DNA of 5,914 nt from UBA8516 sp035455245 (GTDB lineage: Archaea; Thermoproteota; Nitrososphaeria; Nitrososphaerales; Nitrosopumilaceae): positions 1-5,914 of the forward strand of contig DATIFN010000033.1 in assembly GCA_035455245.1 (NCBI GenBank). The letters run 5' to 3'. The notes beneath the pieces were generated by a model, which did not search any database, was not told where the DNA came from, and saw only the letters and a program-made list of their open reading frames with translations. The position numbers were made by a program, and so were the translations under genes. Positions 1 to 3,977 of this stretch are shown in pieces; position 1 is the stretch's first letter, and every line of letters starts with the position of its first letter.

Positions 1-1
1 A

Positions 2-154
2 ACGTTGCAAGGCTGGAAGAAGGATAAAGATTTGGAAATCCCAAATGGCCCATGTTATACTTTTCATGATCCAGCCAACAACTCAATTGCAATTTATGAA
101 AATAAGCGTCCAGATGTAATGAAGGCGTTCAAGGGACGAATAGATACAAAATAA
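2..154 (+). CDS. VOC/glyoxalase-fold protein, C-terminal fragment (5' truncated)
   Basis: A frame open from the window edge encodes the last 50 residues of a protein and ends in TAA at 152-154. The segment CYTFHDPANNSIAIYE matches the last repeat strand of the vicinal-oxygen-chelate superfamily (glyoxalase I, bleomycin-resistance and dioxygenase relatives), whose usual form is F-x-DP-x-G-N-x-h-E-h. In metal-dependent members the Glu of that last strand binds the metal. Here the aligned position is Ala (SIAIYE), so this copy may lack that ligand or use the Glu two residues later. The first part of the protein lies outside the window, so substrate and activity cannot be judged. It converges on the fusion gene that ends at 277. 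Fold assignment is moderately secure; the function is unknown. Confidence 0.6.
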   Translation, partial: TLQGWKKDKDLEIPNGPCYTFHDPANNSIAIYENKRPDVMKAFKGRIDTK

Positions 155-204
155 TTTTGAGAGAATCTTTGGAATTGTGGGATCATCTTTTGTCCAAAAT
201 GATA

Positions 205-220
205 TTTTTTACGGGTTTTT
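205..220 (+). terminator. Candidate T-run terminator after the VOC gene
   Basis: T6 (205-210) and T5 (216-220) stand 50-65 bp after the stop codon of the preceding gene. Archaeal RNA polymerase terminates at short T-runs, so these are plausible ends for that transcript. An imperfect palindrome, TTGATTC-G-GAGTCAA with one G-T pair, follows at 220-234. The convergent gene on the other strand ends at 277. Confidence 0.4.
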
Positions 221-276
221 GATTCGGAGTCAAAGTATATTGATTTACTTAAAACCATATCACGGAATTTTTAAAT

Positions 277-963
277 TCACCACGGAAAGAGTCGTCTTTT
301 TGATTCTGCATCAGTCACACTAATTGCCTTTGTTGGACAAGTTTGTGCAGCATCAAGGATTCTCTGGGGTGATGCGCCTGCGGAATTTATTACAGAAGAT
401 TTTGGATTTGTTCTTGCATTCTTGTCTACATAGAAAACGTTTGGCGCCATTACTTCACAGCTACAACATCCAATGCATAGGCTCTTGTCTACGTTTGCAG
501 TAACTTGCTGTTTTAGTTCTACTTCAGGTTCTTCTACTTCCTCAACCTGGGCCGTTTCTGCCCTGCTTTTTTCGTAGGTTTCCCAAAATACTTTCTCATA
601 ATATCTCCAGAACTCTTGGTACGCAGATTCAGCATATCTGGTGTATTTACCCCAGTCCTGTTCTGGTGGTTTATCGGTTGGTTTTGCCCCCCACCAGTTT
701 TTGGAATTAAAAGTATAGTCTGTTTGAGAGTTTTTTTCATGATATTTTCTTTTCATATCATGTGAGGGTTTAATTGTCCTTTTGTATTCTGTTCTTAGGA
801 TTTGATATGCTTCAGTTACCAACTTGAATTTTTTTCCGTCTTTTTCTGATGTGTTTTTGTCAGGGTGTAGTTGTAATGCAAGGGATCGATATGCAGATTT
901 TACTTCTTTAAATGATGTATCATTTTTTAGCCCAAGGATTTGATAACACTGGAAACTATTCAC
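277..963 (-). CDS. J-domain-ferredoxin fusion protein (DnaJ-Fer)
   Basis: A 228-residue cytosolic fusion. Residues 5-66 are a J-domain with the diagnostic HPD at 33-35, the motif that stimulates DnaK ATPase. Residues about 85-135 are rich in Trp, Tyr and Phe (WW at 90-91) and do not resemble the Gly/Phe or zinc-finger parts of classic DnaJ. A Glu-rich linker (136-150) leads to a ferredoxin domain with C163-x2-C166-x2-C169 and C209-P210, the four ligands expected for one [4Fe-4S] cluster; C167 is extra. This order is known from plant and algal plastid proteins and from Thaumarchaeota, where transfer from the plastid lineage has been proposed (Petitjean and colleagues, 2012). The likely role is coupling DnaK chaperone work to Fe-S or redox state; this is inference. 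The start is GTG at 961-963: an in-frame stop lies just upstream and the J-domain begins at once. A TATA-like box about 27 bp upstream suggests a leaderless mRNA. Confidence 0.92.
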   Translation of the reverse strand: MNSFQCYQILGLKNDTSFKEVKSAYRSLALQLHPDKNTSEKDGKKFKLVTEAYQILRTEYKRTIKPSHDMKRKYHEKNSQTDYTFNSKNWWGAKPTDKPPEQDWGKYTRYAESAYQEFWRYYEKVFWETYEKSRAETAQVEEVEEPEVELKQQVTANVDKSLCIGCCSCEVMAPNVFYVDKNARTNPKSSVINSAGASPQRILDAAQTCPTKAISVTDAESKRRLFPW

Positions 964-985
964 TGGTTTTTAAAGGAAGAACTGT

Positions 986-994
986 GTTAAAAAG
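986..994 (-). promoter_or_regulatory. TATA-like box of the J-domain-ferredoxin gene
   Basis: Read on the minus strand the sequence is CTTTTTAAC, centred about 27 bp before the GTG at 961-963. That is the normal distance from an archaeal TATA box to the transcription start, so the mRNA would begin at or beside the start codon. No Shine-Dalgarno is seen before the GTG, in line with this. Confidence 0.45.
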
Positions 995-1052
995 ATTGTA
1001 AGGAAAATAAGTGAAATCAGGATAAATCATCTTTGTTTCATTGGTTCGTTTG

Positions 1053-1062
1053 TTTTTTAAAC
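1053..1062 (+). promoter_or_regulatory. TATA-like box ahead of the candidate RNA element
   Basis: TTTTTTAAAC is centred near 1058. A start 26 bp downstream falls at about 1084, exactly where the inverted-repeat block begins with CAGACC. A second box (TTTATAAA, 1074-1081) would put the start inside the first hairpin, so the upstream box fits better. Long T and A runs are common here, so the match could be chance. Confidence 0.3.
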
Positions 1063-1083
1063 AATAAAAATTTTTTATAAAAA

Positions 1084-1204
1084 CAGACCAACTCCAGGCA
1101 AAAAAATCGCCTGGGTTTGGTTGGGGGGTCTGGCTTGAGTGATCACACTTGGGACCACTCAATCATGGATAGAATATCTTGCGCACCCTGATTGGTCGTT
1201 TTTT
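1084..1204 (+). ncRNA. Candidate structured non-coding RNA, unidentified
   Basis: A block clearly richer in G+C than its surroundings carries several nested inverted repeats. CAGACC (1084-1089) pairs with GGTCTG (1127-1132), and inside it CCAGGC (1094-1099) pairs with GCCTGG (1109-1114) around a 9-nt A-rich loop. TTGAGTG (1135-1141) pairs with CACTCAA (1156-1162). GACCAA (1086-1091) can instead pair with TTGGTC (1192-1197), closing the whole block just before T6 at 1199-1204. A TATA-like box lies 26 bp before the first stem. GC-rich islands in AT-rich archaeal genomes often mark RNA genes. It does not look like tRNA (no GGTTCRA arm), 5S rRNA, SRP RNA or RNase P RNA. The strand is uncertain: in reverse, T-runs also follow the first hairpin. 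The family is not recognised. Confidence 0.35.
1199..1204 (+). terminator. T6 run closing the candidate RNA element
   Basis: Six T follow directly after TTGGTCG (1192-1198), which can pair with the 5' side of the block. A stem followed by a T-run suits transcription termination on the plus strand, but the following DNA is also T-rich, which weakens the call. Confidence 0.3.
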
Positions 1205-1382
1205 CTCCAGTATCTTTATTTGGTGGGTGGCTGAGGTTTTTAGAAGTCATTTGTTTTTGTTTTTTTGTGCTAAATGCGTCATAGAAGTCTTTAAAAGATT
1301 TTCTGTAGTCCTTGTTTGTTTTGTTTGTTGCTGTGTTGTTTTTTATTTCAATTCACCTCTTAGAAATTGAAGGCATGTTTTT

Positions 1383-1412
1383 GTATATTACATTTGAGAG
1401 ACAGTGAACTAA
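1383..1412 (+). repeat. 30-bp repeat, copy 1 (plus orientation)
   Basis: This 30-bp stretch begins with GTATATTA and contains the core TTGAGAGACAGTGAACTAA (1394-1412). It matches the reverse complement of 3191-3220 at 27 of 30 positions without gaps. The mismatches are at repeat positions 9 (C/T), 11 (T/A) and 24 (G/T). It lies 90 bp before the ATG at 1502 and contains no gene. T-runs precede it and CCAAAACG follows. The second copy sits before another zinc-protein gene, which suggests a shared regulatory site. Confidence 0.8.
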
Positions 1413-1454
1413 TTGACACCAAAACGATCTTTCATGTTGTGGTATGGTCAGTTA

Positions 1455-1467
1455 TAGTACTGTACTA
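1455..1467. promoter_or_regulatory. Perfect 13-bp palindrome beside the TATA box: candidate operator
   Basis: TAGTAC-T-GTACTA has perfect 6-bp arms around one central base and ends 5 bp before the TATA box at 1473-1480. Dimeric archaeal regulators often bind such short palindromes next to the TATA/BRE region, where they block or recruit TBP/TFB. No second copy was seen in the window, so the regulator is unknown. Confidence 0.4.
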
Positions 1468-1472
1468 GAAAT

Positions 1473-1480
1473 GATATAAG
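1473..1480 (+). promoter_or_regulatory. TATA box of the 1502-2112 transcription unit
   Basis: GATATAAG is centred about 25 bp before the ATG at 1502. This predicts a leaderless transcript starting at that ATG and argues against the upstream in-frame TTG at 1484, which would lie only a few bases after the box. Confidence 0.55.
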
Positions 1481-1501
1481 CGATTGACCCTATTGCATGC
1501 C

Positions 1502-1909
1502 ATGTTACAAGTTACTTCAAAAAATCAAGTTGGTTTCGTTTATGATAAATCAAATTTATACGGAGTAGAGTTTATCGGATTAATCAATAAACAAGGAAAG
1601 ATGGAAGACGCTTTATTTGAAAATGAGATAAACATGACAAAGGAAAAAAGAGACATGTTTTTGATGGCCTTTAGACTGCAGCATTCCATGCAAACTGATT
1701 TTGATGAAGAGTTTGGACCTGTTAGTTATTCCATAATTATGAGGGAAAATTCAAAATTGGTCTCATTTCCATCTTTTCCATATCTTGTATTAGCTATAAT
1801 GAAAAAAAATAAAAACCATAATCCAGTGATTAACAAAATTAGAAAGGCATTAAAAAATTATGGGAGTGTAGCAACGGAATTTCCTTTGGAAAAAAGTGAT
1901 TTGATTTGA
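1502..1909 (+). CDS. Small soluble thaumarchaeal protein, DUF6659-like
   Basis: A 135-residue soluble protein with no signal peptide, membrane segment or metal-binding Cys. Residues 20-32 (YGVEFIGLINKQG) lead into an alternating strand-helix pattern. The most distinctive stretch is at 46-77: a charged helix (TKEKRDMF), then LQHSMQTDFDEE and FGPVSYS. This order (G-h-I-N-x-x-G, a charged helix, QHSMQxDFDxExGPVxYS, then hydrophobic strands near 85-100) resembles a multi-copy family I associate with Thaumarchaeota and with the label DUF6659. That label is from memory. The overall alternation would suit a Roadblock- or PAS-like alpha/beta fold, which is a guess. The ATG at 1502 is chosen over the TTG at 1484 because a TATA box sits 25 bp before it. 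The stop at 1907-1909 is 2 bp before the ATG of the zinc-ribbon gene, so the two are probably co-transcribed and translationally coupled. Confidence 0.75.
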   Translation: MLQVTSKNQVGFVYDKSNLYGVEFIGLINKQGKMEDALFENEINMTKEKRDMFLMAFRLQHSMQTDFDEEFGPVSYSIIMRENSKLVSFPSFPYLVLAIMKKNKNHNPVINKIRKALKNYGSVATEFPLEKSDLI

Positions 1910-1911
1910 AC

Positions 1912-2112
1912 ATGTATGATATGAAATCAATCCACTGCTGCAAGTGTGACAAGTTCATTGGTGAAATCAATTATGACGCAATAGTTACATTACCAAAATG
2001 TGGATCTTGTGCAAACGTGCTTCCAGAAGGCGATGACAAGGTATTATACATTGTAAATAAGCTTAACAAAAACCAGACAAGTTTAGCGCCACCTTTGCAT
2101 AGCATCGCATAG
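1912..2112 (+). CDS. Small zinc-ribbon protein
   Basis: A 66-residue protein with two Cys knuckles, C9-x2-C12 and C30-x2-C33, about 17 residues apart. This is the layout of a zinc ribbon (rubredoxin-like knuckles), so one structural Zn2+ is expected; C10 is additional. The tail (about 45-66) has no motif. Such single ribbons often bind nucleic acid or a protein partner, but nothing here tells which. The start is taken as ATG at 1912, two bases after the previous stop. GTGAT at 1896-1900 matches part of the archaeal Shine-Dalgarno sequence at suitable spacing. An in-frame TTG at 1906 overlapping the previous stop and an ATG at 1921 are possible alternatives. It probably depends on the promoter at 1473-1480. 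Confidence 0.75.
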   Translation: MYDMKSIHCCKCDKFIGEINYDAIVTLPKCGSCANVLPEGDDKVLYIVNKLNKNQTSLAPPLHSIA

Positions 2113-2206
2113 GACAATTAGACAACTGTATTAGAACAATTAAATCAAATTACAACTACCAGCTATTATGCATACCTTCAATTACATAACTGCCCTAATT
2201 ACCAAA

Positions 2207-2214
2207 AGGTTATC
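2207..2214 (+). promoter_or_regulatory. Shine-Dalgarno deciding the GTG start at 2220
   Basis: AGGTTATC matches AGGTGATC, the complement of the archaeal 16S rRNA tail, at 7 of 8 positions, and ends 5 bases before the GTG at 2220. This supports GTG as the true start over the later in-frame ATG at residue 11, and implies a transcript with a leader. Confidence 0.55.
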
Positions 2215-2219
2215 GTGTT

Positions 2220-2753
2220 GTGAATGATCTTCCAAGCAATACAGAAAGAATGTTGTTGTATATTCAACAAAATCCAGGGTGCCACTTGCGCCAGATCAAA
2301 AGAGACCTAGGAATGTCTATGGGAACTGTTCAATATCACCTGAATTTATTAGAAAAGTCAGGCAAGATATCATCAGAAAGACAAAGATTGCACAGATTCT
2401 ATTTTCCAGTTTCTATTAATGAAACACATGACAGAAACATACTAAAAATCTTGAACCAGGAGACTGCAAGGGAGATACTCATGTTTATTGTAGAAATGAA
2501 AAACCCTACTCAGACGGAAATTGTTGATAAAATCAAGATATCTGCAGCATCGGTAAACTGGCACATTGGGCGTTTGGCTGGTCTTGGGATAATAAATGAA
2601 ACCCGAGATGGAAAATACAAAAGGTACAGCTTGGTTGGAGATTCAAGCTATGTCGTTACACTGATGAAAAATTATCATCCAAGCATCTGGGACAAGTGGA
2701 GCAACAGACTGGCTGAAACATTCTTATCATTATCAAAGGATGGTGAGCAATGA
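2220..2753 (+). CDS. Tandem winged-helix transcriptional regulator
   Basis: A 177-residue cytosolic DNA-binding protein with two winged helix-turn-helix domains. The first (about 8-64) has HLRQIKRDLGMSMGTVQYHL, a typical recognition helix, followed by a wing around residues 50-62. The second (about 78-139) repeats the plan: REILMFIVEMKNPTQTEIVDKI, a recognition helix near SAASVNWHIGRL, and a wing RDGKYKRYSL. Residues 140-177 form an amphipathic tail with no domain I know. Two-winged-helix regulators of this sort are common in archaea and usually repress or activate by binding near the TATA box; no ligand-binding domain is present. The GTG start is backed by a near-perfect Shine-Dalgarno sequence. 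The gene overlaps the next one by four bases (ATGA, 2750-2753), so regulator and membrane protein are probably made together. Its target is unknown; the palindromes and repeats in this window are candidates. Confidence 0.88.
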   Translation: MNDLPSNTERMLLYIQQNPGCHLRQIKRDLGMSMGTVQYHLNLLEKSGKISSERQRLHRFYFPVSINETHDRNILKILNQETAREILMFIVEMKNPTQTEIVDKIKISAASVNWHIGRLAGLGIINETRDGKYKRYSLVGDSSYVVTLMKNYHPSIWDKWSNRLAETFLSLSKDGEQ

Positions 2754-3055
2754 TGATCCTCCCAGAATTATTTCTTGAAATAAAGTCATTTGGGGTACAA
2801 AATGCTCTAGAACTGGGAATAATTGCGTTTTCCCTTGTGTTATTTGTGATATCCATCAAGGCCTATAGAACTACAGGTTTGAAGAAACTCGCATATGCAG
2901 CTATAGCATTTGCATTGTTTGCCATTCAATTATTTTTCGAATATATTGAAGGAGTTTATGATTTCTTTGAAGACGAACATACCGAACTCATATTGACATC
3001 GACAACTCTTGCAATACTGATTTTATTCTTTTTGGCCGTAGTAAGGAAAAAATAG
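2750..3055 (+). CDS. Three-helix membrane protein paired with the regulator
   Basis: A 101-residue integral membrane protein with three predicted helices at about 19-37, 47-66 and 78-97. Positive residues lie between helices 1 and 2 (KAYR, KK) and at the C-terminus (RKK), so these should be cytoplasmic. The loop between helices 2 and 3 (about 64-79) is then outside and is strongly acidic (seven Glu/Asp) with one His (77). The start overlaps the regulator's stop as ATGA; a second ATG follows at once at 2753, and GGTGA at 2742-2746 serves either. Haloarchaea have comparable pairs of a winged-helix gene and a small three-helix membrane gene (the DUF7521 label comes to mind, from memory). A role in sensing an outside signal and holding or releasing the regulator is inference. 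An acidic outer loop could bind cations. Confidence 0.8.
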   Translation: MMILPELFLEIKSFGVQNALELGIIAFSLVLFVISIKAYRTTGLKKLAYAAIAFALFAIQLFFEYIEGVYDFFEDEHTELILTSTTLAILILFFLAVVRKK

Positions 3056-3177
3056 ATTACAAATGTAGAATTTATTTTAAGATATTTCAATGAGGCATAA
3101 TTATAAAATATCAATTCAGAATTAGATGGTACAATTCTCTAAATATAGATACCAAGAAGCAAGGCTTTTGTCCGGAC

Positions 3178-3184
3178 TTTTTTT
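3178..3184 (+). terminator. T7 terminator after the regulator-membrane protein operon
   Basis: Seven T directly follow the 8-bp palindrome GTCCGGAC (3170-3177). A compact stem plus T-run is a strong archaeal termination signal for plus-strand transcripts leaving the operon that ends at 3055. It also forms part of the left arm of the inverted repeat around the next promoter. Confidence 0.55.
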
Positions 3185-3190
3185 GATCGC

Positions 3191-3220
3191 TTAGTTAACT
3201 GTCTCTCAATTATAATATAC
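3191..3220 (-). repeat. 30-bp repeat, copy 2 (minus orientation)
   Basis: The reverse complement of this stretch begins with GTATATTA and contains TTGAGAGACAGTTAACTAA (3209-3191), matching 1383-1412 at 27 of 30 positions. The GTATATTA end overlaps the plus-strand TATA region of the gene at 3243, so a protein bound here would meet TBP directly. No further copy was found by eye; only TTGAGAGA recurs, at 157-164. Confidence 0.8.
3208..3219 (+). promoter_or_regulatory. TATA box of the Cys-rich protein gene
   Basis: AATTATAATATA is centred about 29 bp before the ATG at 3243, predicting a leaderless or nearly leaderless transcript. It lies inside repeat copy 2 and between the arms of the 9-bp inverted repeat, so binding of a regulator there should control this gene. 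Confidence 0.5.
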
Positions 3221-3242
3221 GATCAAAAGTCTTGTTGAGCGG

Positions 3243-3431
3243 ATGAAAATGCCAGATGAATCCTGCAGAAAATGCGGAGGATCTCTTGTCAATTGCTCAC
3301 TGTGCGCAGAATGTAAACAGATCGTGCAGCAAATCTGTATAAAATGCGGTGTAAAAACAGAAGAAAGATTTCATCTGGGCTGTTTTTATCACATCGAATC
3401 AATTCAGGTAGGAATGGAACTTACTGCATGA
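3243..3431 (+). CDS. Small Cys-rich zinc-binding protein
   Basis: A 62-residue protein with eight Cys: C8-x2-C11-G-G, C18-x2-C21-x2-C24, C32-x2-C35 and C47, plus H44 and H50. C8/C11 with C18/C21 can form one zinc site. C32/C35 with H44/C47 (or H50) can form a second. The spacing of the knuckles resembles treble-clef or double zinc-ribbon mini-proteins common in Thaumarchaeota, but I cannot name a family. Such proteins usually bind nucleic acids or act as protein adaptors. The ATG at 3243 is preferred for its distance from the TATA box; another in-frame ATG is at 3249. No Shine-Dalgarno is seen, consistent with a leaderless mRNA. It converges on the membrane protein gene ending at 3481. It shares the 30-bp repeat with the 1502-2112 unit, which also encodes a zinc ribbon. 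Confidence 0.8.
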   Translation: MKMPDESCRKCGGSLVNCSLCAECKQIVQQICIKCGVKTEERFHLGCFYHIESIQVGMELTA

Positions 3432-3437
3432 ACAGAT

Positions 3438-3443
3438 AAAAAA
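3438..3443 (-). terminator. T6 terminator of the minus-strand membrane protein gene
   Basis: A6 on the plus strand reads as T6 on the minus strand, about 38 bp after the stop codon at 3481. It lies in the short gap between two convergent genes. No stable stem was seen beside it. Confidence 0.4.
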
Positions 3444-3480
3444 TTAATTCGTTTGTAGTCAGGTTTAGTAACTAGTATTG

Positions 3481-3879
3481 CTACTTGTCTTCACCTTTAA
3501 CAAATTTGTACAATTTCTCCAGAAAAGATCCGACAAAAACCCAGGTTGTTGCACCAAGAAATAGAGAAAATGAAAGTACAATAGCACTTTCTATACTTGA
3601 AAGAGAATCATCCGCACCATGTAATTGTGAAAAAACTAGGAGGGCTTGTCCATTCCAGTAGTAAAAAAATTCCCAGGTAAGAACAGGCAAAAATGTTAGA
3701 TAATACATTGCATGATATAGATTGACTATTGTTGGATCACAGTATCCTAGTCCAATTTCTGTACAGCCAGCTCCATAACCAAGACCTAGAAAAAAGACGA
3801 TAATTGAAAATGTAAAGTAGAAAATACTAATGGCTGCACCATACCAATTATTCCTAAAGAAACTTTTCAAATACGACAT
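3481..3879 (-). CDS. Small three-helix membrane protein with a Cys-pair loop
   Basis: A 132-residue integral membrane protein of unknown function. Hydrophobic segments lie at about 13-34, 55-74 and 97-119. The N-terminus carries Lys5 and Arg9 (cytoplasmic side), which puts the loop at 35-54 outside. That loop holds C39 and C47 (GAGCTEIGLGYCDP), able to form a disulfide or bind a metal. The second helix region is rich in aromatic residues (Tyr59-60, Trp69, Phe71-72, Tyr73-74, Trp75). The tail (KLYKFVKGEDK) is basic, which conflicts with a simple three-helix topology unless the short hydrophobic stretch at 79-86 also dips into the membrane. No enzymatic or transport motif is visible. The ATG at 3877-3879 has no Shine-Dalgarno; CTAAAAAC about 28 bp upstream on the minus strand may be its TATA box, making it leaderless. 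It probably stands alone and diverges from the gene at 3978. Confidence 0.75.
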   Translation of the reverse strand: MSYLKSFFRNNWYGAAISIFYFTFSIIVFFLGLGYGAGCTEIGLGYCDPTIVNLYHAMYYLTFLPVLTWEFFYYWNGQALLVFSQLHGADDSLSSIESAIVLSFSLFLGATTWVFVGSFLEKLYKFVKGEDK

Positions 3880-3940
3880 TGATTTCGTGTTTACTTGACA
3901 TTGTTTTTAGAGATTACTGATAAGGCACAGCATAGGATAT

Positions 3941-3951
3941 AGATTAAAATC
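3941..3951 (+). promoter_or_regulatory. TATA-like box for the exported protein gene
   Basis: AGATTAAAATC lies about 31 bp before the TTG start at 3978, allowing a transcript with only a few leader bases. The sequence is only loosely TATA-like. The same 98-bp gap must also carry the divergent promoter for the gene starting at 3879. Confidence 0.35.
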
Positions 3952-3977
3952 GCACATCTTAGAAAAGAACCCAGTAA

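Larger units (their letters stand above)
964..1501. other. 538-bp stretch without a convincing protein gene
   Basis: From left to right it holds the fusion gene's promoter on the minus strand, AT-rich DNA with two TATA-like boxes (1053-1062 and 1074-1081), a GC-richer block with inverted repeats ending in T6 (1084-1204), a strongly T/G-rich plus strand (1205-1382), one copy of a 30-bp repeat (1383-1412), a 13-bp palindrome (1455-1467) and a TATA box (1473-1480). Short open frames exist at 956-1162 (-) and 1179-1370 (+). Both start with TTG, have low-complexity composition and show no motif, so I do not call them. In 1205-1382 I see nothing beyond the base skew. Confidence 0.6.
3181..3228. repeat. 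9-bp inverted repeat bracketing the TATA box and repeat copy 2
   Basis: TTTTGATCG (3181-3189) and CGATCAAAA (3220-3228) are exact inverted repeats. They enclose nearly all of repeat copy 2 and the TATA box of the next gene. The match extends to GAC/GTC outside if three extra T in the left arm are bulged out. It could be an operator pair, a stem formed in RNA, or the ends of a small element. Confidence 0.6.

Noticed and set aside
157..164. Third copy of the 30-bp repeat (TTGAGAGA)
   Set aside because: Only eight bases agree; the rest of the repeat is absent.
220..234. Palindrome TTGATTC-G-GAGTCAA as an operator
   Set aside because: It lies between the 3' ends of two convergent genes, where a promoter is not expected; a role in transcript ends is more likely.
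534..740. 68-residue open frame on the minus strand within the J-domain-ferredoxin gene
   Set aside because: It is a shifted-frame shadow of a gene with clear domains.
956..1162. 68-residue open frame on the minus strand
   Set aside because: It begins with TTG, covers the fusion gene's promoter and the foldable GC-rich block, and shows no motif. Non-coding explanations fit better.
1084..1204. 5S rRNA, tRNA, SRP RNA or RNase P RNA
   Set aside because: The length is near that of 5S rRNA, but none of the conserved motifs of these RNAs is present.
1179..1370. 63-residue open frame on the plus strand with hydrophobic content
   Set aside because: Its Phe/Val/Cys richness comes from T/G-rich DNA. 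It begins with TTG, and has no Shine-Dalgarno or suitably placed promoter.
2656..2859. 67-residue minus-strand open frame across the regulator-membrane protein junction
   Set aside because: It is antisense to two well-supported overlapping genes and has no motif.
3081..3138. Small inverted repeats (GATATTT/AAATATC and AGAATT/AATTCT)
   Set aside because: They are short, AT-only or nearly so, and expected by chance in DNA of this composition.
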